Below are positions 34,407 to 43,999 of a stretch of 64,000 nucleotides of DNA, one piece after another. This DNA is from Lentibacillus jeotgali. Its GTDB lineage: Bacteria > Bacillota > Bacilli > Bacillales > Amphibacillaceae. The position numbers were made by a program, and so were the translations under genes. The stretch spans positions 1-64,000 of the forward strand of contig NZ_AGAV01000017.1 of NCBI RefSeq assembly GCF_000224785.1, read 5' to 3'. Under the pieces are notes generated by a model that saw only the letters and a program-made list of their open reading frames with translations, was not told the origin of the DNA and did no database searches. Position 1 is the first letter of the stretch, and each line of letters starts with the position of its first letter.

Positions 34407-34453
34407 ACAGGCAGCAAACCCCATTATTTAAAAAACGTGGGTGGGCTGCCTGT
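34407..34453 (+). other. Hairpin after nanA
   Basis: ACAGGCAGC pairs with GCTGCCTGT across a 29-base loop that contains a further CCC/GGG pairing. There is no T run; it may lower read-through from nanEA into the transporter gene. Confidence 0.4.
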
Positions 34454-34542
34454 ATAAATCTTCAACAGTGGGAAAAGTACTTCACTAAATATTATTTCAC
34501 TTTTTGTTAAAATGATAGTTGTAAGTCATATTATAAAATATA

Positions 34543-34571
34543 TTGACAATAAATTTTCACAATGTTATCTT
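34543..34571 (+). promoter_or_regulatory. Candidate promoter of the sialic acid symporter gene
   Basis: TTGACA (34543-34548), a 17-base spacer and TATCTT (34566-34571), about 70 bases before the start codon. Confidence 0.55.
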
Positions 34572-34639
34572 TTAGTCAAACATTGAAAACGCTTAAGATG
34601 ACGACTTAATAAAGTCAATAAATTGGGAGGGAGAATCAT

Positions 34640-36175
34640 ATGACAGGTAATTTCGCGATGATTGATTATATTATCCTAATTGGCTATTTATTGTTTATAC
34701 TCTATATTGGCATGGCCGTCGCCAAAAGGGGTATGAAAGGAAAAGAGTTTTTTAAGGGTGACGGGAAAATCCCATGGTGGGTGACATCTGTCAGCTTGTT
34801 TGCGACAATGTTAAGTCCGATCTCGTTCTTATCACTTGCCGGAAATTCGTATTCGGATTCATGGCAATTATGGGTGGCTCAATTGGGACTGTTCATTTCA
34901 GTGCCTGTAGCTATTATCTTTTTCTTGCCGGTATATCGTAATTTGAATTTGGATACGGCGTATGAGTATTTGGAGCGACGGTTCGATAAAAATATGCGGC
35001 TCTTGGCAAGTGTTCTGTTTATCATTTATCAAATAGGCAGAATGTCGATTATTATGTATCTGCCATCGATTGCCCTTTCTGCGGTGACGGGAATCAATGC
35101 TGTATTCATCATTCTGTTTATGGGTGTCATCGCAACAATTTATTCATCTGTCGGAGGCATCAAATCCGTACTCTGGACAGATTTTATTCAAGGTGTTGTA
35201 TTGATCGGCGGCGGAATTTTCGCCTTCATCGTTCTAATCTTTTCAATTGAAGGCGGTCTGCCTGCCATATTCGATACAGGTCTTGAAAATAATAAATTTT
35301 TAAGTGAGGAAGTATTTTTTGATCCAAATCTTGTGAATGATAGTCTGTTCATTATCTTTTTGGGTGCTGGTTTATCGACTGCGTTTTCGTATATATCAAG
35401 CCAGGATATGGTGCAGCGTTATTTAACGACAAATGATTTGAAACAGATGAATAAAATGACGATCGGTAATGGCATTCTGTCACTTGGTACAGCGACGTTG
35501 TTCTTCTTTATCGGAACGGCTCTGTACGTCTTCTACACCCAGCAAATGGGCAGTAATATCCCAAGCGGTAATTCCGACTTGATTTTTGCAAACTTTATCG
35601 TCAGCCAGCTACCAGCCGGTATCTCAGGGCTCCTGATTGCGGGGCTGTTTGCAGCTGGACAATCAACGCTTTCAACCGGTCTGAATAGTGTGGCAACAAG
35701 CTGGACGCTCGATATTCAAAGGGTCTTGAAGCCTGATTTAAGTGATGAAAGAAGTACAAGGATAGCCAAATTTGTATCCACAGTCGTCGGCATATTCTCA
35801 ATAGTATTTGCGACTGTCCTTGCCTATTCTGATATCAGCTCTGCCTATGAATGGTTCAATGGACTGATGGGACTTGTTCTTGGTATTGTCGGTGGTACAT
35901 TTACACTGGGTGTTATGACTAGAAAAGCAAATTCTAAAGGTGCTATGGTTGGATTTATTATAACGTCAATCATTGCAATCTATGTATCTTATTTTACGGA
36001 CATTTCACTATGGGCTTATTCCATCATCAATCTGGTGAATTCCCTTGTGTTCGGATATGTGTTTAGCTTAATTTTCAGTGGTAGAAGTAAGGCAGAAGAT
36101 GAGAATTTGGAACTTACCTTTTATGACCGGAAAACAGAATTAAATGGTTATAAAGATGATTCTTATGTTCAGTAA
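34640..36175 (+). CDS. Sodium:solute symporter (SSS), likely sialic acid uptake
   Basis: A 511-residue membrane protein with about 13 hydrophobic segments, of the SSS family. Family pattern: FFKGDGKIPWWVTSVSLFAT, then LSPISFLSLAGNSY, IYSSVGGIKSVLWTDFIQG and SYISSQDMVQRYL. Some SSS members (SiaT) carry N-acetylneuraminate with sodium, and the position inside the nan cluster makes that the best guess. The start follows GGAGGGAGAATC. It has its own promoter and is followed closely (18 bases) by the flavoprotein gene. Confidence 0.88.
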   Translation: MTGNFAMIDYIILIGYLLFILYIGMAVAKRGMKGKEFFKGDGKIPWWVTSVSLFATMLSPISFLSLAGNSYSDSWQLWVAQLGLFISVPVAIIFFLPVYRNLNLDTAYEYLERRFDKNMRLLASVLFIIYQIGRMSIIMYLPSIALSAVTGINAVFIILFMGVIATIYSSVGGIKSVLWTDFIQGVVLIGGGIFAFIVLIFSIEGGLPAIFDTGLENNKFLSEEVFFDPNLVNDSLFIIFLGAGLSTAFSYISSQDMVQRYLTTNDLKQMNKMTIGNGILSLGTATLFFFIGTALYVFYTQQMGSNIPSGNSDLIFANFIVSQLPAGISGLLIAGLFAAGQSTLSTGLNSVATSWTLDIQRVLKPDLSDERSTRIAKFVSTVVGIFSIVFATVLAYSDISSAYEWFNGLMGLVLGIVGGTFTLGVMTRKANSKGAMVGFIITSIIAIYVSYFTDISLWAYSIINLVNSLVFGYVFSLIFSGRSKAEDENLELTFYDRKTELNGYKDDSYVQ

Positions 36176-36193
36176 GCTATATTAGGTGGGATT

Positions 36194-37876
36194 GTGTTGG
36201 AAATCAGCAGAAGAATCACAACTGAGGTTCTGGTGGTTGGAAGCGGGCTTTCAGGGATTAAAGCAACGAAAGAATTGGCAAGCATGAATCGTGATGTTTT
36301 AATGGTAACGAAGACGAAGCTGGCGTCAGGTTCCAGCTTCTATCCCTTAAAAGCTTCTTTGGGCACACAGGTAACGAAGAATGAAGATGACAGACGCGTT
36401 TTCCTAGAAGATATAGAAGACCTGAGTCGTGGAATGCACAATCAGGATCTTGCTGAAGTCTATGTGAACGATATTCCTGAACGTGTGAAGGAATACAAGG
36501 ATATAGGTGTTCAGGCGAAAAAGCTGGAAGGCGAAAGGAAAGCCTGTTTTGCCAATCATGCCCGGGATATTTATCTGCTGAGTGATTGGGATCAAATCCG
36601 GGAAAATGTTAAGGCAATATTTAATCAATACGATAATCTAGACGTGATGCAGAAAACGGTTGTTGTCTCCTTAATAAAAAAGGAAAATCAAATCGCGGGG
36701 GCAATTCTGCTGGATGATCATAATGAATTTGTACTGATTGAATGCCAAGCAGTGATATTGGCATCAGGTGGCTTTGGCAGTATCTATAAGCACAATCTGA
36801 ATCCTGCCGATGTAGATGGTTCCGGGCATATGTTAGCACTGGAAGCAGGTGCAAGTTTAGTGAACATGGAATTTATCCAATTTATCCCCGGCATCACGAC
36901 GCCACGGTATAAAACACTTTTCGGCGAGCACACCCTGATGTATTGCCGGGATATCATTGATAACCATGGGGAAAGCTTGCTTAAACCGCATCTGCCAGAA
37001 GACGTTTCGATAAAAGAATGCCTGGAAATCAGAAGTACACACGGCCCTTTTACCCATTCACTTGAATCCAAGTATTTTGATATTGCCATGATGGAGAATA
37101 TTATTAAAACCAAGGACGAAAATGGCTTTACATTGCTGTACGAAGATGAACTTTATGATAATGAGGAAGAATTTTATAAGGTTTATCTGGATTGGCTAAA
37201 AGAGAAAAATGTCCATTTAACAGAACAGGAAGTTAAGATTGCCCCGTTTGCTCATGCCAGCAATGGTGGTGTATTCATTGATGAAAATGGAAGAACGGGT
37301 ATCGCCGGCCTTTATGCCATTGGAGAGCTTTCTTCCAACATAGAAGGGGCGAATCGTCTAGGCGGTAATTCCACTGGTGCCTGCATGGTGTTTGGGAAAA
37401 GGTCGGCGCTTGATTGTGATCAGTACTTGCAATCGGCGAATGCTTATAAAATAAGTGAAGCAGAAGGGGACGAACATTTAGCACGCTTATCTAAGTCGAT
37501 TGATTCAGGTTCATCTGCTGATAATAAACTCTCAGCAAATAAGATGATCGATCAGATTAAAGAAATCATGTGGTATCATGGGAATGTCGTCCGCTCTGAT
37601 GAACGGCTGGAAGAGGCATTGAAGCAAATAAGCGAACTTGAAACAGGATTCATGTTTACAGATCTTCTTGATCACAAACAATCACGAAAACTTGCCATCA
37701 AGGGAAGGAACTTTATAAAAATGGCCCGAATTCTGCTTCGATCAATGCAAGAAAGAAAAGAAAGCCGGGGAGCCCATTACAGGGAGGATTACCCTGCAGA
37801 GGATTCGTCATATGACAAGCGGCTATTTATTTCAAAAAAGAATGAAACAGCTTCATTTACATTTTTAGATCAATGA
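36194..37876 (+). CDS. FAD-dependent oxidoreductase, fumarate reductase/NadB-like, in nan operon
   Basis: A 560-residue flavoprotein of the succinate dehydrogenase / fumarate reductase / L-aspartate oxidase type. FAD-binding motif VVGSGLSGIKATKELASM near the start, ILASGGFGSIYKHNLNPADV, GSGHMLALEAGASLVNMEF, and the C-terminal GGVFIDENGRTGIAGLYAIG and GANRLGGNSTGACMVFG; a helical capping tail follows. No secretion or haem motif is seen, so it is cytoplasmic. Enzymes of this group oxidise or reduce 2-oxo/enoic acids, alpha-hydroxy acids or amino acids. Its place between the symporter and nanK suggests a step on a modified sialic acid, but no such role is known to me. The start is GTG 36194 or TTG 36197 after AGGTGG. 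Confidence 0.8.
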   Translation: MLEISRRITTEVLVVGSGLSGIKATKELASMNRDVLMVTKTKLASGSSFYPLKASLGTQVTKNEDDRRVFLEDIEDLSRGMHNQDLAEVYVNDIPERVKEYKDIGVQAKKLEGERKACFANHARDIYLLSDWDQIRENVKAIFNQYDNLDVMQKTVVVSLIKKENQIAGAILLDDHNEFVLIECQAVILASGGFGSIYKHNLNPADVDGSGHMLALEAGASLVNMEFIQFIPGITTPRYKTLFGEHTLMYCRDIIDNHGESLLKPHLPEDVSIKECLEIRSTHGPFTHSLESKYFDIAMMENIIKTKDENGFTLLYEDELYDNEEEFYKVYLDWLKEKNVHLTEQEVKIAPFAHASNGGVFIDENGRTGIAGLYAIGELSSNIEGANRLGGNSTGACMVFGKRSALDCDQYLQSANAYKISEAEGDEHLARLSKSIDSGSSADNKLSANKMIDQIKEIMWYHGNVVRSDERLEEALKQISELETGFMFTDLLDHKQSRKLAIKGRNFIKMARILLRSMQERKESRGAHYREDYPAEDSSYDKRLFISKKNETASFTFLDQ

Positions 37877-37887
37877 AAATCAGTTTA

Positions 37888-37920
37888 GAGAAAAACCTGA
37901 CCGTGGTTTTTCTCTTTTTA
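37888..37920 (+). terminator. Intrinsic terminator/attenuator before nanK
   Basis: A perfect 10-base stem GAGAAAAACC with its complement, a 7-base loop and TTTTTA, placed 19 bases before the nanK start, so expression of nanK and the regulator is probably reduced. Confidence 0.8.
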
Positions 37921-37938
37921 TAGCAAAGGAGACTGCTT

Positions 37939-38847
37939 ATGTTAATTGCTGTTTTTGATATCGGCGGGACGTCTATAAAATATGGTGTTGTCGACGAAGC
38001 TGGCAGTATTTTAATGGATGATTCGTTTCCATCACAGGCGCACCTAGGAGGAGAGGCCATAATAAAAAACGTCATTGCCAAAAGCAGGGAACTGCAACAT
38101 GAATGGAATTTGGATGGTATCGCCATCAGTTCCGCGGGACAGATCGACAACCAGGAAGGTGTCGTTGTTCATGCTACCGGCAATATCCCTGGATACACGG
38201 GTGTCCAGATTAAAAAAACAATACAGGATGCCACAGGGTTAAACGTAACTGCGGAAAACGATGTGAACTGTACGGCATTGGGAGAATACTGGAAAGGTGC
38301 AGCAATGGGCGCGGAAGATTTTCTCTGTGTCACCATCGGAACCGGTATCGGCGGTGCGATTTTTACAGACGGAAAATTATCAACCGGATCACGTTTCTCG
38401 GCCGGAGAAATCGGCCACATCAATTTATACCCCGGCGGAAAGGCATGCACGTGCGGTGATAGCGGCTGTCTTGAACAATACGCATCAAGCTCTGCACTCC
38501 AGGAGATGATTTTTGAAACATTAGGGTATAAAATGGAATTGAAAGAATTCTTTGATAGACTGCGCGCAGGTGACGAAAAATGCACGTGGCTATATAATCG
38601 GTGGATTGATGATTTGACGACAGGTCTGAAATCTATCGTGCATATTTTAAATCCGGAATTGATAGTCATTGGCGGCGGGATATCGGCACAGGGTGATTTT
38701 CTGTTGAACCCTATAAAGAAATCGCTGTCGTCAAAAATCATGCCGAACCACGCAGCGAGTTTGGACATCAGGATAGCCCAACATGCCAATCAAGCTAATC
38801 TGCTGGGAGCGGCTAAACATTTTATTGACTGTGGCGGAGGAGAGTGA
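37939..38847 (+). CDS. nanK: ROK-family kinase, N-acetylmannosamine kinase
   Basis: A 302-residue ROK sugar kinase. ATP-binding start FDIGGTSIKYGVVDE, ENDVNCTALGEYW, TIGTGIGGAIF, GEIGHINLYPGGK and the zinc motif ACTCGDSGCLEQY. In this operon it should phosphorylate N-acetylmannosamine produced by NanA, giving the NanE substrate. The ROK family also includes glucokinases and regulators, but there is no helix-turn-helix here. The start has AAAGGAGACTG. It is followed closely by the regulator gene. Confidence 0.9.
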   Translation: MLIAVFDIGGTSIKYGVVDEAGSILMDDSFPSQAHLGGEAIIKNVIAKSRELQHEWNLDGIAISSAGQIDNQEGVVVHATGNIPGYTGVQIKKTIQDATGLNVTAENDVNCTALGEYWKGAAMGAEDFLCVTIGTGIGGAIFTDGKLSTGSRFSAGEIGHINLYPGGKACTCGDSGCLEQYASSSALQEMIFETLGYKMELKEFFDRLRAGDEKCTWLYNRWIDDLTTGLKSIVHILNPELIVIGGGISAQGDFLLNPIKKSLSSKIMPNHAASLDIRIAQHANQANLLGAAKHFIDCGGGE

Positions 38848-38851
38848 TGAT

Positions 38852-39691
38852 GTGGCTAAAAATCAGCTAAATGGTATCAAACCATCAATTACGATGGAGC
38901 AGCATAAACACAGCTTTACAAAATCCGAGAAAAAAATATATCACTATATTCAGTCCAACAGCCAGCAGGTTCTGTATCATTCATTAACCGAATTATCGGA
39001 GGCAAGCGGTGTGGCTGAAGCGACTGTTCTTCGTTTTTTCCGTAAATTAGGTTTTAAAGGGTTTCAAGACTTTAAATTTCTCTTTGCCCAGGAAGTGACA
39101 GTGAATGACGATGATGATCATGACGAAACTTACGCAGATAAAATTAAAGACAATATGTTGCAGGCCATCGGAAATTCTCATGAAATTATTGATTATGATG
39201 AACTACAGAAATGTGTTGACGCGATTGATGCTTCAAGTGATGTCGTTTTATTTGGTGTGGGTTCCTCAGCCATTGCGGCACTGGACATGCAAAACCGGCT
39301 CATGCGAATCGGTAAACATGTGAGCGCTGTGACCGATCCCCATTTCCAATTTATGCGCGCTTCCTCGATGGATAAGGATACAGTAGTCATTGCTGTCAGC
39401 CTCACCGGCAGTACAAAAGACATCGTGGATTCAGTCGAAATTGCCAAGCAGCAAAACGCGACCGTTATCGCTTTAACGAATTATATCAAATCACCGCTAA
39501 CACAATATGCCGATCATGTCCTGCTTTCATCTGCAAAAGAAAGCCCATTAGACAGCGGATCACTTGTGGCTAAAGTGTCGCAATTATTTCTGATTGATCT
39601 TATTTGCACAGGGCTCACCATCAAAAATTACGAAAATGCCGAGAAAGTCAAAATGGGAATAAGCAAGAATACGGCTGGGAAGTTGTATTGA
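38852..39691 (+). CDS. MurR/RpiR-family regulator of the nan genes
   Basis: A 280-residue regulator with an N-terminal RpiR helix-turn-helix (LTELSEASGVAEATVLRFFR) and a C-terminal SIS sugar-phosphate binding domain (VLFGVGSSAIAALDMQNRL, VIAVSLTGSTKDIVDSVE). NanR of several Firmicutes belongs to this family and senses an amino-sugar phosphate. GTG at 38852 is selected because GGAGGAGAG lies seven bases upstream; the frame is open further back inside nanK but has no ribosome site. It is the last gene of the nan cluster. Confidence 0.88.
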   Translation: MAKNQLNGIKPSITMEQHKHSFTKSEKKIYHYIQSNSQQVLYHSLTELSEASGVAEATVLRFFRKLGFKGFQDFKFLFAQEVTVNDDDDHDETYADKIKDNMLQAIGNSHEIIDYDELQKCVDAIDASSDVVLFGVGSSAIAALDMQNRLMRIGKHVSAVTDPHFQFMRASSMDKDTVVIAVSLTGSTKDIVDSVEIAKQQNATVIALTNYIKSPLTQYADHVLLSSAKESPLDSGSLVAKVSQLFLIDLICTGLTIKNYENAEKVKMGISKNTAGKLY

Positions 39692-39986
39692 TTTGGTGAG
39701 GGAGTTTGTAATGCTGATTAACTGTTTAGCTCAATGCGGAAAGCGTGAGCGGTCACAAGAAAAGGGAGATCGAGCGGAACGGAAAAACGATCGAGTTGAA
39801 TCTGCAATTGTAATGTTAGGGACGCGAGTGTTTGAATTGAATCCACCACTCAAATAAGAAATTTCATAATATGACACGTCTCCCCAAAATATTGCCCGGG
39901 AAATATTTTGGGGAATATAATGTCGAAAGCACGAGAAATATTAGGTTTTAAGAGGTAATCTAAATGTGATTTTGTGCTAATCGGCT
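39692..39986. other. Non-coding stretch with a TCGATCG repeat pair and a perfect palindrome
   Basis: Two 21-base-like units with ATCGAGCGG and CGATCGAG cores lie at about 39767-39806. A perfect 12-base inverted repeat CCCCAAAATATT at 39882-39893 pairs with 39902-39913. A 49-codon frame at 39711 covers the repeat units and is probably not a gene. The palindrome may serve as terminator between the nan genes and the convergent Uma2 gene, although no T run follows. Confidence 0.5.
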
Positions 39987-40589
39987 TTAATCTAAATTCG
40001 GAATACTTTTCATGATATCAGTCATTGTGAAAGCTAGACATGGGATGGCGGGAGAGGTTATATGCTCATCTTCTTGAAAAATATTAATCAGACTGTACTG
40101 TTCATTGTAGAGGGAATATTGCTCTAAAAAACCTGCCTTTGGTTCAATTATCCAATATTCGGGAATGCCGAATTTTACATACGTATTGAGCTTATCAATT
40201 TTATCCCGTTTTAATGTAGAGGGGGAAAGAATTTCAACAACAAGGTCCGGGGGTCCTGTGACACCGCGATTGCTTAGAATATTCATCCGGCTCCGGTGAA
40301 TAAGGACAAGATCTGGCTGCCTGACTTCATTATCGGCCAATATGACATCAACAGGAGCATGTAGAATAATATAGTCTGATTCGCAGCTTTCAGCAATATG
40401 CTTTTGTAATTGAAAGCTGATCATTTGATGGGTGACAGATGGTGCCGGGCTCATCAGTTCTAATTGTCCGTTAACGAGTTCGTAGCGATTTCCGTCATCA
40501 ATTGAAGCATAGTCATCATATGTGAGGTTGTTTTCTTTTATGAGTTCAGTATAGGAGCGCTTCTTTTTATGATCCTCTTTATCATTCAT
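39987..40589 (-). CDS. Uma2 family protein (DUF820, PD-(D/E)XK fold)
   Basis: A 200-residue protein of the Uma2/DUF820 family, a restriction-endonuclease-like fold of unknown biological role, common in cyanobacteria and some Firmicutes. Visible: NRYELVNGQLELMSPAPS, the metal-site sequence EVRQPDLVLI and PPDLVVEILSPSTLKRDKIDK, then YWIIEPK. The start is backed by GGAGGTG. It is a stand-alone gene between two sugar operons. Confidence 0.88.
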   Translation of the reverse strand: MNDKEDHKKKRSYTELIKENNLTYDDYASIDDGNRYELVNGQLELMSPAPSVTHQMISFQLQKHIAESCESDYIILHAPVDVILADNEVRQPDLVLIHRSRMNILSNRGVTGPPDLVVEILSPSTLKRDKIDKLNTYVKFGIPEYWIIEPKAGFLEQYSLYNEQYSLINIFQEDEHITSPAIPCLAFTMTDIMKSIPNLD

Positions 40590-40784
40590 TTCTACACCTC
40601 CAATCCAATCGTTTATGATAGTATACCATAAGGGTCAGAGCCATGCTATAAAGGGGGCAAGATTGACAGATTTATGAGAAAGAGGGGGATTGGGGTGATT
40701 GGAATTAGTTTCTGGGCTTAGAGATGGTTATCGATCCAATCAAACATATATATAATTTGAACCGCAGGAGCTTAGTATTCATTT

Positions 40785-40842
40785 CGCGCGACAATCTTAA
40801 AAATCGCGCGAGGCGGTACCCAATTCGCGCGGCCCTCACAAT
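40785..40842 (+). repeat. Short 21-base repeat array T3 (TCGCGCG type)
   Basis: Three units with 21-base spacing (ATTTCGCGCGACAATC, AATCGCGCGAGGCGG, ATTCGCGCGGCCCTC). It lies in a 380-base gap between the Uma2 gene and the SorC-type regulator. Confidence 0.65.
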
Positions 40843-40916
40843 TCATCCACCATCATCATCTCTAATCGTGCCTTAGTTTTTCTAATTGAAATGTTTTATA
40901 TAACAGAAACAAATAA

Positions 40917-40962
40917 AGGCCTCACCCTAAAGCTGCCAATAGCGGCTTTTATGGTGGGCCCT
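40917..40962 (-). terminator. Terminator of the glucitol-type PTS operon
   Basis: On the minus strand GGGCCCACC...AAAGCCGC pairs with GCAGCTTT...GGGTGAGGCC, with mismatches, followed by TTTATTT, eight bases after the regulator stop codon. Confidence 0.65.
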
Positions 40963-40969
40963 TATTAGT

Positions 40970-41908
40970 TCAATCCAATAACTCTTTTGCAGTTGCATCG
41001 TCTGTGATTAACACATGAATTAAGTTTCCTCGTAAAGCAGCTCTGATTGCTTTTACTTTCTCTTTCCCGGAAGCTACCCCTATTACTAGTGGAATGTGTT
41101 TTAATTGATTTAAAGTTAATGAAATAGACTTTTCATTCCATTCATTGTCCACCGGTTCGCCATTTTCATCGATAAAATTGTAGCAAATATCACCAACAAT
41201 ACCTTCATCTTCAAAATTACTGTCCAATTCCCGGCCAAGATAGGATTTTACCATTGTAGAATGTTCAGGTGTACCGCCAATGCCGACGATGGCAGTGTTT
41301 GCCTGGTTGGCTATATCCAAAACATTTTTTATGGAAGATTGGTTGATAATAACTTCTTTTGCTTCCTTTGAGTCTACGAGCACCGGGGCATGGAGAAGCC
41401 GATATTTAGCTTGAAGGCTCTCGGCAAATTGCGCTACGATTTGATTGGCGTGTATATCCAGTCTTCTGTCTCCCATTCCACCGACTAATGAAACAAAACT
41501 CAGATCCGGAAAATATTGACTGGAGGACATGGCTGCTGCAACTTCATATAAAGTCGTACCAGATGATACGCCGATAATTTGACCGTCTCTTACCATTCTT
41601 AACAGATATTTGCTGGCCGCAGCTCCCAGCTGACTTTTAGAGTTACCATTTTCTGAATGCGGGACACAAACAACTTCCCTGAGCCCGTATTTCTGTTCCA
41701 CCTTCGATTCCAATCCTGTGAAAGGGTGGCTCCCCTCATCATGAATGATAATTTCAACAATACCTAATTCTCTTGATTTGGTAAGATACTTTGAAACTAA
41801 CGATCTGCTGATTCCTATTGTTTTTGCGATTTCTGACTGTGTGGTACCTTCTTCATAATACATATGAGCGATTTTAACCATCAGTCTTCGGTCATCAAGA
41901 AAAGACAT
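40970..41908 (-). CDS. SorC/DeoR-type sugar-responsive regulator
   Basis: About 312 residues. The N-terminal helix-turn-helix (EGTTQSEIAKTIGISRSLV) is joined to a SorC-type sugar-phosphate sensor domain (GQIIGVSSGTTLYEVAAAM, SLVGGMGDRRLD, VGIGGTPEHS, VIGVASGKEKVKAIRAAL). ATG at 41908 is preferred over an upstream in-frame TTG because AGGA is properly spaced before it. As the last gene of the PTS operon it should control that operon in response to the phosphorylated substrate. Confidence 0.9.
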   Translation of the reverse strand: MSFLDDRRLMVKIAHMYYEEGTTQSEIAKTIGISRSLVSKYLTKSRELGIVEIIIHDEGSHPFTGLESKVEQKYGLREVVCVPHSENGNSKSQLGAAASKYLLRMVRDGQIIGVSSGTTLYEVAAAMSSSQYFPDLSFVSLVGGMGDRRLDIHANQIVAQFAESLQAKYRLLHAPVLVDSKEAKEVIINQSSIKNVLDIANQANTAIVGIGGTPEHSTMVKSYLGRELDSNFEDEGIVGDICYNFIDENGEPVDNEWNEKSISLTLNQLKHIPLVIGVASGKEKVKAIRAALRGNLIHVLITDDATAKELLD

Positions 41909-41958
41909 TCTATCAATCCTAACCAAGTTGCATTATTTACCTTAATCAAACATCGATA

Positions 41959-42315
41959 TTATTTAAACGTAATGACACTGCCATCCTGAATGTCAGGGAG
42001 TTTGGAAGGTGATGCAAAAATGGCTCCCGGTAATACATCTTCGTTTGGTTCTGAGAAATAAATCGAAATATGACCGAGTTCTTTCAAATTATCGTTGGCT
42101 GATGAGCCTACCGCTGTAATGGTATACTCCTGGTTGTCTACAGCAAATTTTCCGTCTTTTTTAATCGGTTCATTATCAGAGTCCTCTTCTGCTTCGTGGA
42201 TGATTGAAACTTCCTTTAATTCATCCGGCGCATCAGGGCCAAATAATATAACAACCTTTTCTTCCTCAAATGCTAGCGCTAGTGGACCGACTTGTTTAAC
42301 AGTTGATTTATACAT
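41959..42315 (-). CDS. srlB: PTS glucitol-family transporter subunit IIA
   Basis: A 118-residue cytoplasmic EIIA of the glucitol/sorbitol PTS family (MYKSTVKQVGPLALAFEEEK, VILFGPDAPDELKEVSIIHE, PGAIFASPSKLPDIQDGSVI). It takes phosphate from HPr and passes it to IIB. ATG at 42315 follows GGAGGT with a seven-base gap; the longer open frame upstream lies in the IIB gene. Fourth PTS-related gene in the operon. Confidence 0.92.
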   Translation of the reverse strand: MYKSTVKQVGPLALAFEEEKVVILFGPDAPDELKEVSIIHEAEEDSDNEPIKKDGKFAVDNQEYTITAVGSSANDNLKELGHISIYFSEPNEDVLPGAIFASPSKLPDIQDGSVITFK

Positions 42316-42334
42316 ATTTATACCTCCAAATATT

Positions 42335-43381
42335 TTAATACATTCCAAAGCTTGCAAAGTACGCAATAACAACGGCTAACACACCGGTTATTAATCTGCT
42401 GTACAGGACGGCTGGCACACCATATTGCACCGTTTCAGGCTTTGCTTCTCCCAGTGACAAGCCTACTGGAACAAAATCTGCTCCGACCTGTCCATTAATG
42501 GCAAATAATGCCGGCAACGCAAACTCCGGCGGGATATTTCCCATACCAATCTGACTTCCGATCAGGACACCAATGACCTGCGCAATAACTGCCCCTGGTC
42601 CAAGTACTGGCGATAAAAAGGGCAGCGTACAAATTAGTACGATAACGATTAACCCCCAGAGTGAGCTTGCGAGAGGGGAAAGCGTATTGGCAATCAGGTC
42701 GCCGATTCCAGTGTAATTGATGATACCAATAAGCATACTGACAAATGCCATGAACGGCAAGATATTTTTAATCAGCATATCGATTGAATCACGGCCTGCC
42801 TGATAGAACGTGCCCGTTACGCCACCAATGCCTTTTGAGAATCGCATGAGAAGGTTGTCTTTTTGTTCATGCTGCTCTTTCGTTTCCTGTTTTACCTTTT
42901 CATACTCCGCTTGAAACTGCTCTTTATCGGAAGTATCGAAGCGAGCAGTTGTTTCTTCCTTATTACCTTCAGTTGCTTCCTGTGACTCATTAGCTGAAGA
43001 TGCTTCTGTGTCTTCAGACGCTTCAACATCCTTTGCGGCAACCCCTGATACGAAAATATCCTCTGTAATATGCTTGGCTAGAGGGCCTGATGGAGAAGCA
43101 TCCATAATGTCAACTGTAGGGATATTTTTCATTGGATAGACACCGATTCTGGCAGTCCCTCCACAATCAATGATGACACATGCCATTTCATCTTCAGGAA
43201 CGGAATTTTTAAAGCCGTCAACTGCTTCAGCACCGCTTAGATCAGCGATTCTTTGTGCAACGGGATGAATTCCACCGCCCGTAACTGAAACTATTTTTGA
43301 TTTTTGATCGGTTGGTTCAATCTGAAGGCCTTTTCCCCAGCCTCCGGATCCTTTATTTACAAAAACAGGATTGTAAGACAA
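42335..43381 (-). CDS. srlE: PTS glucitol-family transporter subunit IIB(C)
   Basis: About 348 residues. The N-terminal IIB domain begins [19 protein letters not shown] and has the probable phospho-cysteine in [14 protein letters not shown]. An acidic linker (residues 130-180) joins it to a membrane part with [17 protein letters not shown] and [17 protein letters not shown]. This is the standard SrlE plan. The start is uncertain: TTG 43381 (best spacing to AAGGGGTGAT) or GTG 43390, which overlaps the IIC stop codon. Confidence 0.9.
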   Translation of the reverse strand: MSYNPVFVNKGSGGWGKGLQIEPTDQKSKIVSVTGGGIHPVAQRIADLSGAEAVDGFKNSVPEDEMACVIIDCGGTARIGVYPMKNIPTVDIMDASPSGPLAKHITEDIFVSGVAAKDVEASEDTEASSANESQEATEGNKEETTARFDTSDKEQFQAEYEKVKQETKEQHEQKDNLLMRFSKGIGGVTGTFYQAGRDSIDMLIKNILPFMAFVSMLIGIINYTGIGDLIANTLSPLASSLWGLIVIVLICTLPFLSPVLGPGAVIAQVIGVLIGSQIGMGNIPPEFALPALFAINGQVGADFVPVGLSLGEAKPETVQYGVPAVLYSRLITGVLAVVIAYFASFGMY

Positions 43382-43386
43382 CGTAA

Positions 43387-43923
43387 TCACCCCTTAACTG
43401 CAGAATTTTGCATTTTTTTCGCTAAATATTTTGAAATCTGCTCTGTGACAATACCCCGTATTAGGATAACGATTATACCAACCAGGAAATACCTTACTGC
43501 TAACTCTGATTGGGAATATCCGGCCTGTGCCAGTCCATTTGCAATACCAAGATAAACGAAAAGTTCGCCGGCGTTAGCGTATGGAAATAATGATGTGACC
43601 GGATGCAAGAATGAAACAAGTGAATCAAAAAATGCCGGTTTTTGCTCTTCTTTTACAAATCGGCCAAATGTATAAGCCATTGGATTTGTAAGAAGTAAAA
43701 TAGATAAAATAGGCATTAACGTATATCTTAAGACTGTGAATCTCGATGCAAATTGAATTCCTTTGGTCACTCTATCTTCACCAATGAATTTAATCATAGC
43801 ATAGGTGAATGTCAGCAAAACGACTAATGTAGGAACAATTGAATTGAATAGATTCATGAATTGTTCCCCACCAGCGTTAAACAAACCTATGAAATGTTCA
43901 CCAAACCACTCGATCCAATCCAT
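43387..43923 (-). CDS. srlA: PTS glucitol-family transporter subunit IIC
   Basis: A 178-residue membrane protein with several helices, matching the glucitol EIIC2 subunit ([60 protein letters not shown]). With SrlE it forms the membrane channel of the PTS. ATG at 43923 has AAGGAGTG upstream. It lies directly before the IIB gene. Confidence 0.92.
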   Translation of the reverse strand: MDWIEWFGEHFIGLFNAGGEQFMNLFNSIVPTLVVLLTFTYAMIKFIGEDRVTKGIQFASRFTVLRYTLMPILSILLLTNPMAYTFGRFVKEEQKPAFFDSLVSFLHPVTSLFPYANAGELFVYLGIANGLAQAGYSQSELAVRYFLVGIIVILIRGIVTEQISKYLAKKMQNSAVKG

Positions 43924-43999
43924 TTACAACACTCCTTAAATTCCATGGATTTTGTTACCCCTTTCAATTTCCGTTTAAATCAGGAGGGGGAGCCCCGCA

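Noticed and set aside
39711-39857. 49-codon frame after the nan regulator, with GAGGGAG before the ATG
   Set aside because: It covers two 21-base-like repeat units and shows no protein-like pattern.
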